DNA of 64,000 bases from an uncultured Eubacteriales bacterium (GCA_934488615.1 CAKSSJ010000003.1:1-64000), one strand, 5' to 3'; counted from the first letter of the stretch, positions 27,848-36,748 are shown. Notes: a model not told the origin generated them from the letters alone. Numbers and translations are program-made.

Positions 27848-27868
27848 AAAAAATGAAAGGAAGTTTTT

Positions 27869-28345
27869 ATGGCACTTGAGGAAAAAGAAAAGCTGTTTTG
27901 TTTATTCTTTTCTCTGACAAGGGATGCGCGTGCTTCCGCCGCAAAGGCAGGCTACGGAATCAAGGCCAGAAAGGCAGGTCCGTCAATGCTTGAGCGCAAG
28001 GACATCAAAAAGGAGATCGAACGGCTTGATAAGCTGCGAAACATCAACCGCGATGAGATCATTGCAGGATACCGTCAGCTCGCGTTCGGAAATATTTCGG
28101 ACGCCGTAAGACTGGCGTATTCCGACGAAAAGCCGATGCTCGGAACCGAAAAGCTTGACTTATTCAATGTCAGCGAAATCAAACGTTCCAAGAGCGGCGG
28201 TCTCGAGATCAAATTTTTTGACCGTCTGAAAGCGCTTGAGCATCTTGAACAGCTCTGCTCGGGCGGAGATAACGACGATGCGCTCCCCTTCTATAAGGCG
28301 CTTGAAAACAGCGCCGCAAAGGTGAGGAACGATAAGCATGAGTAG
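27869..28345 (+). CDS. Phage terminase small subunit-like protein
   Basis: This is a 158-residue protein. The N-terminal half (KEKLFCLFFSLTRDARASAAKAGYG then MLERKDIKKEIERL) matches the helix-turn-helix DNA-binding region of terminase small subunits, which recognise the phage genome and pass it to the large subunit. An AAAGGAAG ribosome site precedes the ATG. It ends in TAG and overlaps the terminase large subunit gene by eight bases. It is the first gene of a seven-to-eight-gene packaging and head block. Confidence 0.82.
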   Translation: MALEEKEKLFCLFFSLTRDARASAAKAGYGIKARKAGPSMLERKDIKKEIERLDKLRNINRDEIIAGYRQLAFGNISDAVRLAYSDEKPMLGTEKLDLFNVSEIKRSKSGGLEIKFFDRLKALEHLEQLCSGGDNDDALPFYKALENSAAKVRNDKHE

Positions 28346-29606
28346 CTCACTTTCATCATTCAAGGATTTTTCCAAAAAACAGCTTCGCGTCATGACATGG
28401 TGGTGTCAGAACTCGGAAACGAGCTCATGCGACGCGATCATCTGCGACGGAGCTGTGCGTTCGGGAAAAACAGTATGTATGTCTCTTTCTTTTATTGCCT
28501 GGTCATTCTATGAGTTTTCCGACACATCCTTCGCAATATGCGGAAAAACTATAGCATCATTAAAAAGGAACGTCATTGTTCCTATGAAATCTATATTAGC
28601 CTCCCTCGGTTTTTCCATGAAGATGAAAGCGTCGCAGAATTGCATTGAAATGACCTATCAAAACAGAGTAAACCGTTTTTACCTTTTCGGCGGAAAGGAC
28701 GAAGGCTCGGCGGCTTTGATACAAGGCATGACGCTCGGCGGAGTTCTGCTCGATGAGGTGGCTCTTATGCCGCGCTCGTTTGTTGAACAGGCTATCGCAA
28801 GGTGCTCGCTTGACGGCTCAAAGCTGTGGTTCAACTGCAACCCCGAGCATCCGATGCACTGGTTCTACCGCGAATGGATACTCAAGGCGAAGCAGAAGAA
28901 CTGTCTTTATCTTCACTTCACGATGCACGACAATCCGTCGCTCACCCCGAAAATTATTCACAGATACGAGAGCCTTTACTCGGGCGCCTTTTACAAGAGA
29001 TTTGTCGAGGGCAAATGGGTTGCGGCTCAGGGCGTCGTTTATCCCATGTTCAATGAGGAAATACACGTTACCATTCCTCCCGAAACGTGTTGCTTCTCAA
29101 AGTTTTACATCTCCTGCGACTACGGCACGGTCAACCCGTGTTCGTTCGGTCTTTGGGGAGAATATGAGAGCAAATGGTACCGCATCCGTGAGTATTATTT
29201 TGACTCCAGAAAAAAGGGAGAGCAGAGAACGGACGCCGAGCATTATGAGGAGCTTGAAAGGCTTGCCGGGGATCTGCGAATTGAGGCGGTCATAGTTGAC
29301 CCCTCGGCGGCAAGCTTTATCCAATGCATCCGCAGGAAAGGACGATTCACGGTGATACCCGCCAAAAATGACGTCGTTGACGGAATAAGGCAGGTATCGG
29401 ACGCCCTGAAGCAACGGCTGATTTATTTTTCGCCCGAGTGCAGGGATACACTCCGTGAATTTTCGCTTTACAAGTGGGACGACAAGGCGGTTCGGGACGC
29501 ACCGCGAAAGGAAAATGACCATGCAATGGACGATCTCAGATATTTCGTCACAACAGCGCTGAACGCGCCCGAAAACAGCTTTTTCGTCATGAGCGTTTCA
29601 AGATAA
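28338..29606 (+). CDS. Phage terminase large subunit (PBSX/XtmB-like family)
   Basis: This is a 422-residue protein with an intact ATPase: Walker A variant GAVRSGKT (38-45) and Walker B VLLDE (135-139). It also has the C-terminal nuclease residues of the family: ISCDYGTVNP, VIVDPSAASF and HAMDDLRY supply the acidic metal ligands. It would translocate DNA into the capsid and cut it. The full length and intact motifs argue against simple decay. The start overlaps the small-subunit gene, so they are co-translated. Confidence 0.93.
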   Translation: MSSSLSSFKDFSKKQLRVMTWWCQNSETSSCDAIICDGAVRSGKTVCMSLSFIAWSFYEFSDTSFAICGKTIASLKRNVIVPMKSILASLGFSMKMKASQNCIEMTYQNRVNRFYLFGGKDEGSAALIQGMTLGGVLLDEVALMPRSFVEQAIARCSLDGSKLWFNCNPEHPMHWFYREWILKAKQKNCLYLHFTMHDNPSLTPKIIHRYESLYSGAFYKRFVEGKWVAAQGVVYPMFNEEIHVTIPPETCCFSKFYISCDYGTVNPCSFGLWGEYESKWYRIREYYFDSRKKGEQRTDAEHYEELERLAGDLRIEAVIVDPSAASFIQCIRRKGRFTVIPAKNDVVDGIRQVSDALKQRLIYFSPECRDTLREFSLYKWDDKAVRDAPRKENDHAMDDLRYFVTTALNAPENSFFVMSVSR

Positions 29607-29678
29607 CGCTCGGGCACCGTCGGGAACGGATATCGCCGCACCGACGGCTGCCGACCACAAAAAGAAAGGAGAATTTCA

Positions 29679-30821
29679 GTGGGAATATTCAAAAAATTAT
29701 CCGCTGCAAAAACTGCGGTCTCAGCGCCGCAAACCTACAAAAAGAATCCTTTCAGTCTGCTTGACAGCTACACACCTCTTTCATCCATGCAGAACCGTCT
29801 TTACCGCGAGCTTCGCGAGGCAATTCCGATAGTTGACGCGGCGATCTACAAAATCATCCGTCTGACGGGCGGATTCCACATCGACTGCGAAAGCAAATCG
29901 TGCGAAAAGGAGCTTCGCCGTTTTCTCTCGGAGGTTAGGGTCGGCTCGAATCAGCAGGGCATCAACGCATTTATGTCGGCTTATTTTGAACAGCTTCTGA
30001 CCTACGGAACAGCGGTCGGCGAGATGATCACCGATTCAAGCGGCAATTTTGCGGCTCTTTACAATGCAAGCATTGACGACGTTGAGCTTAAGCGAGGCGA
30101 CGACGGCTTTTCGGGCATCGTTTGCGTGCGCGAGCTTGCCGAGGTAAAGCCCGTTGCTTATCCTCAGCTAGTCCTGCTTTCGGTGCTCAATCCCGAGGCA
30201 GGACAGCTCACGGGCAATTCGCTTTTGAAGGGTCTGCCGTTTGTCAGCAACATATTGATGAAGATTTATAACACGATCGGAATCAACTGGGAGCGTGTCG
30301 GCAACGTCAGGTTTGCCGTTACCTACAAGCCGCAGAACGATGTTGTTGACAGAGCCTATGCCAAGGACAGAGCTCAGCAGGTTGCCCGCGAATGGAGCGA
30401 GGCAATGCAGCCGGGCAATCAGGTCAGAGACTTCGTTGCCGTGGGCGATGTCAGCATCAAAGCGATCGGCGCGGACAATCAGATACTCGACAGTGAGGTT
30501 CCCGTCCGTCAGATGCTTGAGCAGATCGTCGCCAAGACGGGACTTCCGCCGTTCATGCTCAGCCTGAGCTGGTCATCGACGGAAAGAATGTCCTCACAGC
30601 AGGCGGACGTTCTGACAAGCGAGCTTGAAGCATACCGACGCCTGCTCACACCAGTGATAGAAAAAATCTGCCGCTTCTGGATGGTAACAAACGGAAAAAG
30701 CGAGAGCTTTTCGGTCGAATGGGACGACATCACGCTTCAGGATGAGGTTGAGCTTGCAAAGGCACGGCTTTACCGTGCGCAGAGTGAAAGGATCGAACAG
30801 GAGTTGAAATCAATTGAATAA
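29679..30821 (+). CDS. Phage portal protein
   Basis: This is a 380-residue protein with a GTG start preceded by AAAGGAG. The pattern fits portal proteins: an early RELREAIPIVDAAIYKIIRLTGG segment, a central membrane-vertex region, and a C-terminal part with AKTGLPPFMLSLSWSSTERMSSQQADVL and helical DEVELAKARLYRAQSERIEQE. The portal forms the dodecameric ring through which DNA enters the capsid. It is located directly after the terminase, as in tailed phages. The 72-base gap before it holds an inverted repeat (CCGTCGG / CCGACGG, 29617-29647). Confidence 0.9.
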   Translation: MGIFKKLSAAKTAVSAPQTYKKNPFSLLDSYTPLSSMQNRLYRELREAIPIVDAAIYKIIRLTGGFHIDCESKSCEKELRRFLSEVRVGSNQQGINAFMSAYFEQLLTYGTAVGEMITDSSGNFAALYNASIDDVELKRGDDGFSGIVCVRELAEVKPVAYPQLVLLSVLNPEAGQLTGNSLLKGLPFVSNILMKIYNTIGINWERVGNVRFAVTYKPQNDVVDRAYAKDRAQQVAREWSEAMQPGNQVRDFVAVGDVSIKAIGADNQILDSEVPVRQMLEQIVAKTGLPPFMLSLSWSSTERMSSQQADVLTSELEAYRRLLTPVIEKICRFWMVTNGKSESFSVEWDDITLQDEVELAKARLYRAQSERIEQELKSIE

Positions 30822-31779
30822 GGAATTCAAATCAAGCGTTTCTCCCTGCGAGGTTACAGCCGAGGAGCTTGCGCAGATCAACCGATTCACCGTCAAGGAG
30901 CTTTCGGCGGACGAGGTTTACAGCTTCAATGTTATCCTCTGCGACAACGATATCGACCGTGACGGCGAGCGTTTTTCAAACGAGGCTCTCGTTCAGCTTG
31001 CCGAGCTGTTTGTCGGCGTGACGGGAATCTTTGACCATGATCCAAAGAGCGCAAACCAGAGCGCGCGAATCTACCGTGCGGAATGTGTTGCAATTCCGGG
31101 CAGAAAGACCGCGATCGGCGAGGATTACAAATGCGTTAAGGCGAGGGCTTATATGCCCCTGAGCGAGAAAAATGCCGACCTCATCTGCGACATAAACGCA
31201 GGGATCAAAAAGGAGGTCAGCGTCAGCTGTGCTGTCGGAGCCTTCACATGCTCGGTATGCGGAAGCGACATGAGATATGACCCGTGCAATCACGTCAAGG
31301 GCGAGATCTATAACGGAAAGCTCTGCCACTGTATTCTTTCCGACATAAACGACGCCTACGAATGGTCGTTTGTCGCGGTTCCCGCTCAGGTCAATGCAGG
31401 AGTGACAAAAAGCTACACAAAGGAGATTGAAACAATGGAAAACTGTATCAAGGCAATAAAGGACGGCAATGCCGTCAAGCTCAGCGAGGCCGAGGCAAAG
31501 CAGCTTTCCGAATACATCAAAAAGCTTGAAAAGCAGGCTGAGGACGGCGCGATATACCGCCGCTCACTGACCGAGGAAACGGCAAAATACGCTGTTCTCT
31601 CAGTCCCCTCTCTTTCGGGCGAAAGCATTGCAAAAATGTGTTCGGGAGTTGAAACGGACGAGCTGATCAGAATAAGAGACGCTTTCAGAAAAAAGGCGGA
31701 GGACATTATCCCCCTCGTGCCCCAGCTGAAGGCAAAGAAAGAAAAGACAACAGTCACAAATAACGAATTCAAATTCTAA
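30814..31779 (+). CDS. Putative prohead protease/scaffold with a cysteine cluster
   Basis: This 321-residue protein uses a TTG start, with GGAG ten bases upstream, overlapping the portal stop. Features resemble HK97-type prohead proteases: VILCDNDIDRDGERF, the FDHD segment with candidate catalytic His75, KKEVSVSCAVG with candidate Ser138, and YEWSFVAVPAQVNAG. Between the last two is an insertion with CSVCG, DPCNH and CHC, a likely zinc-binding knuckle. The C-terminal 120 residues are helical and charged, as expected for a scaffold. Position between portal and capsid supports this, but catalytic residues are assigned by pattern only. Confidence 0.75.
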   Translation: MNKEFKSSVSPCEVTAEELAQINRFTVKELSADEVYSFNVILCDNDIDRDGERFSNEALVQLAELFVGVTGIFDHDPKSANQSARIYRAECVAIPGRKTAIGEDYKCVKARAYMPLSEKNADLICDINAGIKKEVSVSCAVGAFTCSVCGSDMRYDPCNHVKGEIYNGKLCHCILSDINDAYEWSFVAVPAQVNAGVTKSYTKEIETMENCIKAIKDGNAVKLSEAEAKQLSEYIKKLEKQAEDGAIYRRSLTEETAKYAVLSVPSLSGESIAKMCSGVETDELIRIRDAFRKKAEDIIPLVPQLKAKKEKTTVTNNEFKF

Positions 31780-31791
31780 GGAGGATCCGAA

Positions 31792-32844
31792 ATGGGTTTT
31801 GATAATTTAAGACTTGAAAAGGGCATGTACGGCACAGGCCGCAGCTTTACACAGGTATTGGAGGGTCTTGACCCCTCCGACAATTACAGAGGCACAGAGC
31901 TTGAGGGCCTTGACGCATATCAGCGTCAGCTCAAGCGTTTCGGCATCAAGCCGCAGGGCTCCGACAGCTCCGTTGTCGGCAAATTTTTCCAGACAAGCGA
32001 CGCCGCCGTGCTTTTCCCCGAGTACGTTTCAAGAGCGGTACGCTACGGCATGGACGAGGCGAGCTTCCTCCCCGATGTTGTTGCCGCAACGACCAATATT
32101 GATTCGCTCGATTACCGTGCGATGAACCTTGAAATGACCTCGGCAAACGCCGAGATGAAGGTGTTCAAGGAGGGCGACACCCTTGAAACAGCCGATTTCA
32201 AGGTAAGCGACAGAACCATCCGTCTCAAGAAGAGAGGCAGAATGATCACAACATCATATGATGTGCTCCGTTTCCAGCGCCTTGACGTTGTTTCTATCGC
32301 GCTCAAGAGAATCGGCTCATACCTCGCTCAGAGCCTTATGGCGGACGCTATTGATGTTCTTATCAACGGCGACGGCGGAAACAACCCCGCAGGAACCTTC
32401 AGCGCCGCAGGCGACGAATACACCTACGACGACCTTGTTGATTTTTGGAACGAGTTTGCTCCGTATGAGCTTAACACAATCATCGCTTCCCCTAAGACAG
32501 CCGCAACCGTGCTCAAGATGAAGGAATTCAGAGACGCTACGGCAGGGCTTAACTTCCACGGTACGGGCAAGCTCATCACTCCGTTCGGTGCAAAGCTCAT
32601 CAAATCGTCTCACGTTGCAAATCCGAACATCATGATCGGTCTTGATAACAGCTGTGCCCTCGAAATGGTCAAGGTCGGCGATGTTGAGACGGATTACGGC
32701 AAGCTCGTTGACCGTCAGCTTGAGCAGATCGCCATTACCTCGATCACAGGCTTCGCAAAGATTCTTCCGGGCGCGGCAATGAGACTTGTTCCGTTCTCAT
32801 TCACAACCGACAGCACCTCTGAGCCTGATATTCCTTCAGAATGA
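31792..32844 (+). CDS. Major capsid protein (HK97 fold)
   Basis: This is a 350-residue protein. After an N-terminal helical arm it shows the features of HK97-type capsid proteins: FFQTSDAAVLFPEYVSRAV, the E-loop region FKEGDTLETADFKVSDRTI, a long spine helix and a C-terminal LEQIAITSITGFAKI beta strand. AAGGAGG lies eight bases before the ATG. With a portal and terminase present, this is a DNA-packaging capsid and not an encapsulin shell. The stop overlaps the next gene by four bases. Confidence 0.9.
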   Translation: MGFDNLRLEKGMYGTGRSFTQVLEGLDPSDNYRGTELEGLDAYQRQLKRFGIKPQGSDSSVVGKFFQTSDAAVLFPEYVSRAVRYGMDEASFLPDVVAATTNIDSLDYRAMNLEMTSANAEMKVFKEGDTLETADFKVSDRTIRLKKRGRMITTSYDVLRFQRLDVVSIALKRIGSYLAQSLMADAIDVLINGDGGNNPAGTFSAAGDEYTYDDLVDFWNEFAPYELNTIIASPKTAATVLKMKEFRDATAGLNFHGTGKLITPFGAKLIKSSHVANPNIMIGLDNSCALEMVKVGDVETDYGKLVDRQLEQIAITSITGFAKILPGAAMRLVPFSFTTDSTSEPDIPSE

Positions 32845-33224
32845 GTATTTGGGAGGTAAAGGACTATCTCAGTGAGCTAACGGACATTTCGGCATACAAG
32901 GAGGAAGAAATTCTTTCTTTATGCCGCTCCTGCGTCAAGGAGATAGATTCAAGATTGAAAAACGACGCCGACAGAAGCGACTACCGCGTTATCGCCGCCG
33001 CGGCAGGGCTTGCCTATTACAAGCTCACGCTCAAAAAGATCTCGGCGGACAGCGGAGAAAGCATTACGGACTTCAAGGCGGGCGATGTCAGCATAAAGCA
33101 GGAGAGCAAAAGCTACGAAAAGCTGCTTGCAAACGCGGAAAGCTTCTGCAATAAAAAAATGACGGAGCTTATTCCGCTTTGCAGAGACAACAGCTTTGCA
33201 TTTAATCAGATAAAGGTGATGTAA
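32841..33224 (+). CDS. Phage head-tail connector-like protein
   Basis: This is a 127-residue, mostly helical protein (WEVKDYLSELTDISAYKEEEILSLCRSCVKEI, then an AAAAGLAYYKL helix and DFKAGDVSIKQ). Size, helical pattern and position immediately after the capsid gene match gp6/gp15-type head-tail adaptors, which form a ring under the portal. ATG overlaps the capsid stop (ATGA). Confidence 0.75.
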   Translation: MSIWEVKDYLSELTDISAYKEEEILSLCRSCVKEIDSRLKNDADRSDYRVIAAAAGLAYYKLTLKKISADSGESITDFKAGDVSIKQESKSYEKLLANAESFCNKKMTELIPLCRDNSFAFNQIKVM

Positions 33225-33225
33225 A

Positions 33226-33555
33226 ATGACTCTCAACTCAATGTTTGAAAAATACGGTCAGGAGGTCACATTAAAGACAGATGACGGTTGGAGCAGTCCG
33301 ATTTTCGGCGCATTTATTCAGCCGCTGAGGTACAAGAACAAGATGTACCTCAACGGCGTCAATACCGTTATCGGCTTCAACAGTCAGGGTCACTACCTTT
33401 ATATCGGGCCGCCTGACCACAGCCTTGAGGCTGAGGACTGTTACATAGTTTCAAACGGTAAATCATACACTGTCGATCGATACGAAAAGGTTTATCTCAA
33501 AAACGATGTAATCTATATCTGGGCGATAATCAGAGAAATTGTGGAGGTTGAATAA
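33226..33555 (+). CDS. Phage head-completion (stopper)-like protein
   Basis: This is a 109-residue beta-rich protein (YGQEVTLKTDDG, FGAFIQPLRYKN, YLYIGPPDHSLEAED, YTVDRYEKVYLKNDVIYIWAIIRE). The fold pattern and position fit stopper/head-closure proteins of siphophages and PBSX-like elements. Function is assigned from gene order more than from sequence. It shares its last base with the next start. Confidence 0.6.
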   Translation: MTLNSMFEKYGQEVTLKTDDGWSSPIFGAFIQPLRYKNKMYLNGVNTVIGFNSQGHYLYIGPPDHSLEAEDCYIVSNGKSYTVDRYEKVYLKNDVIYIWAIIREIVEVE

Positions 33556-34388
33556 TGGACAGTATAGTATCCCTTCCGAACAGAATCGTTGAATGGCTGT
33601 CACGTCAGGAAGATATGAAGGATCTCACCTTCTTTGTGGAATATCCTCCGATCAAAAAGGCTGTTCCGCTGAAAAAGACGATCGTTGCCGTCGGAATCGA
33701 GAACATCGACATAACAGACAAGTTCGTTGCCAATGACGACGGTATACTTGAACGTCAGGAATATTGCCGCACGGCAATGATAAAGGCGAATCTGAGCATT
33801 TGCGTACCGTTTTCAAAGGGCGGCCAGGCGTGTCACGACGTTTTCACGCGAATTGCCGACGCGCTGACCTTCAGAACAAACCTCAACATTGAAAAATCGG
33901 GCTGTAATGAAATCACATCCGACCGCGACACTGACGCCCTCGTGATGAACGGCTGGTTTATTATGAATGCCGACTTTTGTCCTGCCGCCAGCACCGATGA
34001 AAACTACGCAAGCTTTCTTGATAAGGAGCTGCTTTGCGGCAGTCACATCAGGAACGATGAGATCCACGTTACCGCCGAGGATAAGATCAAATGGAACGCG
34101 CCGTTTAACACGGGCTTTTATATCGGAACCGGAAGCGGCACGCGAACAATAACAACGGGCTTTCAGCCTCAGCTTATTTTTCTTATGGCTTCGGGCAAGC
34201 CTGCTGTGTCGGTGGATTTCACCAAAAGCACCTGCAAAAGCTATATGGCAATGGCAAACGCAAATGAAAGCTCGCTCGGAATCACAGTAACGTCAACTGG
34301 CTTCAAGGTCAGCAACACCACAAGCGGAAACGTAACAGCCGACTACAATTCCGCAGGAATCTCTTACGCATATATCGCGTACAAATAA
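33555..34388 (+). CDS. Tail-terminator-like domain fused to a fibre-like C-terminal domain
   Basis: This is a 277-residue protein. Residues about 1-150 resemble tail-completion/terminator proteins (compact alpha/beta, position after the stopper). Residues about 165-277 are different: EIHVTAEDKIKWN is the short linker motif often seen before phage fibre tips, followed by a glycine- and threonine-rich beta domain (FYIGTGSGTRTITTGFQPQL...YAYIAYK) like C-terminal receptor-binding domains. A single deletion joining a terminator gene to a fibre gene would produce this. GGAGG precedes the ATG, and the frame is intact. Confidence 0.6.
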   Translation: MDSIVSLPNRIVEWLSRQEDMKDLTFFVEYPPIKKAVPLKKTIVAVGIENIDITDKFVANDDGILERQEYCRTAMIKANLSICVPFSKGGQACHDVFTRIADALTFRTNLNIEKSGCNEITSDRDTDALVMNGWFIMNADFCPAASTDENYASFLDKELLCGSHIRNDEIHVTAEDKIKWNAPFNTGFYIGTGSGTRTITTGFQPQLIFLMASGKPAVSVDFTKSTCKSYMAMANANESSLGITVTSTGFKVSNTTSGNVTADYNSAGISYAYIAYK

Positions 34389-34417
34389 TCACTTACCGAT
34401 TTTTCCTTATAATTAAA

Positions 34418-34456
34418 GCCGCAGGCTCTGAACTTATCGGAGCCTGCGGCAATTTT
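34418..34456. terminator. Bidirectional terminator after the capsid cassette
   Basis: A perfect 11-bp stem GCCGCAGGCTC / GAGCCTGCGGC is followed by AATTTTTATTTT on the plus strand, with A/T-rich sequence on the other side. It separates the cassette from the convergent glycosyltransferase gene. Confidence 0.88.
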
Positions 34457-35721
34457 TATTTTGTGCATCTGTATTCTCTTGAATTGATAATGACCTTGAT
34501 ATCGGTCTCGCTCTGCTCATCAATATCAAAGCTCGGCATAAAATCAAGAATATCCGTATTTTTCATGTTTTTTTCAAAGCTGAAATCCGTTTCCTTGCTG
34601 TTTATCATAAGCTTAACGCTGTTCTTTCTCAGGAAAAAGAATATCGGCGAAATCAGCCTTACCCTGCCGTCCTTAACGCTGAGCTTTATCTTTTGGGCGG
34701 AATAAAGCGTTCTGCCCGCCGAGACGATGCCGATTCCGTCCTCCTCGCAAAGGACGATTGGATGGCTGTTCGGTCGGCGCATAAGCCAGTAAAACATCAT
34801 GTTTTCGGAAACGGACGGATGAAGAACCACTGTGTCCTCCTCTATCATTGCAAGCAGTCTGTCGATGCGGCGGCTTGCAGTCTCCCACTCCTCAGCTTCA
34901 AGATGAACGGGCAGGAGCTTTCCGTCCTTAAGTTTCCAGCGAAGATCGTTGAAAACGATGCTCTGATAATATGTCGGCACATATCTTCCGAATGAATCAA
35001 ACAGAGCCTCGTAAAATGCCATTGACGTTTCAAATATATTCTCGGGCGAAAATTTTGACGATACGATGCTTTCGGTATTGTCACGGTTATAGACATACTC
35101 GCCCTCGGCGCAAAAGCCGATCTTCATTTTCTCTCGGAGCATTTCACAGCAGTATTTCTCGTCCTCATGGTGGAAGCTCGGAGTTTCATCAAAAAGGAGG
35201 TTGTCCTCTCCCCTGTTCTTGACGCAGATATTTATATTCGTCTGGGTAATGTATCTGTTTTTCGGATCATTGAGGTCATATACGCCCGTTTTGGTGAGCG
35301 TGCGGTACCTATAATGAACAATAAAGGGTCGTTCGTTATAATACTGAATGATTCTGTATGTCACGAGATCGACCTCATCGTAAACGCTGTCGAAAAATTC
35401 CGTGACCGCCTTTATTGTGTTCGGCTTGAGCTTATCATCGGAATCGAGGTAGAAAATGTACTTTCCGTGCGCTCTTGCAATGCCGTAATTTCTTGTTTTC
35501 GATAGACCCTCGTTCTCCTTTGAATAGAGAAAAACATTGCCGTACCTGTCCGCATAATCCTTGCAGATCTCCTCACTGCCGTCGGTTGAGCCGTCATTGA
35601 CGAGCACGACCTCGATACTTTCAAAGCCGACGGTTTGTTCGATCAGCGAATCAATGCAGCCTCTGAGAAATTTTTCAACATTGTAAACAGGCACAATGAC
35701 CGTTGCCTTATATTCAGCCAT
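34456..35721 (-). CDS. Glycosyltransferase family 2, paralogue of the N-terminal half of the gene at 20043-22685
   Basis: This is a protein of about 421 residues. The GT-A domain shows ATVIVPVYNVEKFLRGCIDSL, VVLVNDGSTDGS and FYLDSDDKL (metal-binding DSD). It is similar to the 880-residue protein well beyond the catalytic domain (for example EVDLVTYR, ITQTNINICVKNRGEDNLLF, VPTYYQS), but the CDP-glycerol phosphotransferase domain is absent. Start ATG 35721 has GGAGGTGA five bases upstream, so a GTG at 35730 within that site was rejected. It probably decorates a wall or surface glycopolymer. Confidence 0.88.
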   Translation of the reverse strand: MAEYKATVIVPVYNVEKFLRGCIDSLIEQTVGFESIEVVLVNDGSTDGSEEICKDYADRYGNVFLYSKENEGLSKTRNYGIARAHGKYIFYLDSDDKLKPNTIKAVTEFFDSVYDEVDLVTYRIIQYYNERPFIVHYRYRTLTKTGVYDLNDPKNRYITQTNINICVKNRGEDNLLFDETPSFHHEDEKYCCEMLREKMKIGFCAEGEYVYNRDNTESIVSSKFSPENIFETSMAFYEALFDSFGRYVPTYYQSIVFNDLRWKLKDGKLLPVHLEAEEWETASRRIDRLLAMIEEDTVVLHPSVSENMMFYWLMRRPNSHPIVLCEEDGIGIVSAGRTLYSAQKIKLSVKDGRVRLISPIFFFLRKNSVKLMINSKETDFSFEKNMKNTDILDFMPSFDIDEQSETDIKVIINSREYRCTK

Positions 35722-36748
35722 TGAAGTCACCTCCGAGCCTGCGCTTGCAAAGCTCGCAGAGCTTATCCCTGATGAATCCGGGCTTCATGCGGTACGCCTT
35801 GAAATAAACATATGCCGCGATGCACCTTTTCAGATCTGCCATGCCGAATTTGCCCGAATAGAAGCTCATGACCGCCTCCTCGGCAGTGACAGGCATAACG
35901 ACCTCGGTGTATTTCGTCTCCGTTCCGAGCCTGCGGAAATCGTTGACGTCAATATCCGTCTTAAGAAGCTCCGCGTCCCAGCCGTAAGTCTCCTTGAACC
36001 ACGCGCAAACCGCGTAGTCACCCATGAAAGGGAGCAAAACGCTTCTCAGAAGCTCAAAGCTTTCCTTCTGCTCGCACGAGCCGAAAACCGACATCACATT
36101 GCGGATATAAAAAAGCGTGACCTTGTCGCTCGCCGTCTGAGAAAAAAGCCACGAATAGCTTTCAAGGCTTGCAATGTCCTCACCGTCCGCATCCGCAACG
36201 GGTATGCGGGAAATGTTGAACAGCGTTTCGTGAACCGTTTTTATTTCGTCATAGCGTGCGTAATCGGCAAGCATGTTCATAACGGAAAATGCCGTGCCGC
36301 TCACGGGCATTATATGATTATTGCGAACAGTTTCCGCATCCATAAGACAGCAGAAATAGCCGTTTTTCGACGCAACCTCATCGAAGCAAAAGTCGGCGGA
36401 AAACAAATTGCCGCCCGAATAGGAGCCGTTGAACGCACAGGCTCCCCTCGCGAGCATTGCCGCAAAGGAATCAGAAGCATAGGTTACTCTGACATCTGAA
36501 AAAAGAATAAAACGTCCCTCGGCGTCGGCAATCGCCTTTTTGAGCGCGTCGCCGCCGTTCTGCGACGGGAACACCTTTACCCGCGAAAGGATAGCTTCAT
36601 CGAGTGCGCTGAGCTTTTCAGAATTGACAGCCGCGCAGATCAAAACCTCGACCTCGATCCCCTGCGAAAAAACATTATCAAGAAAGCCTGCAAGCCTGTC
36701 CTCATCGGACACCTGCGGCAAAATTATGCTGATATAAGAACTGCTCAT
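35714..36748 (-). CDS. Divergent glycosyltransferase-like protein
   Basis: This is a 344-residue protein that starts like a family 2 glycosyltransferase (SYISIILPQVSDEDRLAGFLDNVFSQG, VEVLICAAV) and has ADAEGRFILFSDVRVTY where the metal-binding DxD usually sits. Only SDV remains, so catalysis is uncertain. It overlaps the start of the downstream glycosyltransferase gene, making a two-gene operon. AAGGAG precedes the ATG. It may be an inactive or substrate-specific partner of that enzyme (inference). Confidence 0.6.
   Translation of the reverse strand: MSSSYISIILPQVSDEDRLAGFLDNVFSQGIEVEVLICAAVNSEKLSALDEAILSRVKVFPSQNGGDALKKAIADAEGRFILFSDVRVTYASDSFAAMLARGACAFNGSYSGGNLFSADFCFDEVASKNGYFCCLMDAETVRNNHIMPVSGTAFSVMNMLADYARYDEIKTVHETLFNISRIPVADADGEDIASLESYSWLFSQTASDKVTLFYIRNVMSVFGSCEQKESFELLRSVLLPFMGDYAVCAWFKETYGWDAELLKTDIDVNDFRRLGTETKYTEVVMPVTAEEAVMSFYSGKFGMADLKRCIAAYVYFKAYRMKPGFIRDKLCELCKRRLGGDFNG

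Noticed and set aside
31792..32844. Encapsulin shell protein
   Set aside because: It is surrounded by terminase, portal and connector genes and lacks an adjacent cargo gene, so a DNA-packaging capsid is the better call.
27869..34388. Complete prophage
   Set aside because: No integrase, repressor, replication, tail or lysis genes and no flanking direct repeat that could be recognised as an attachment site.
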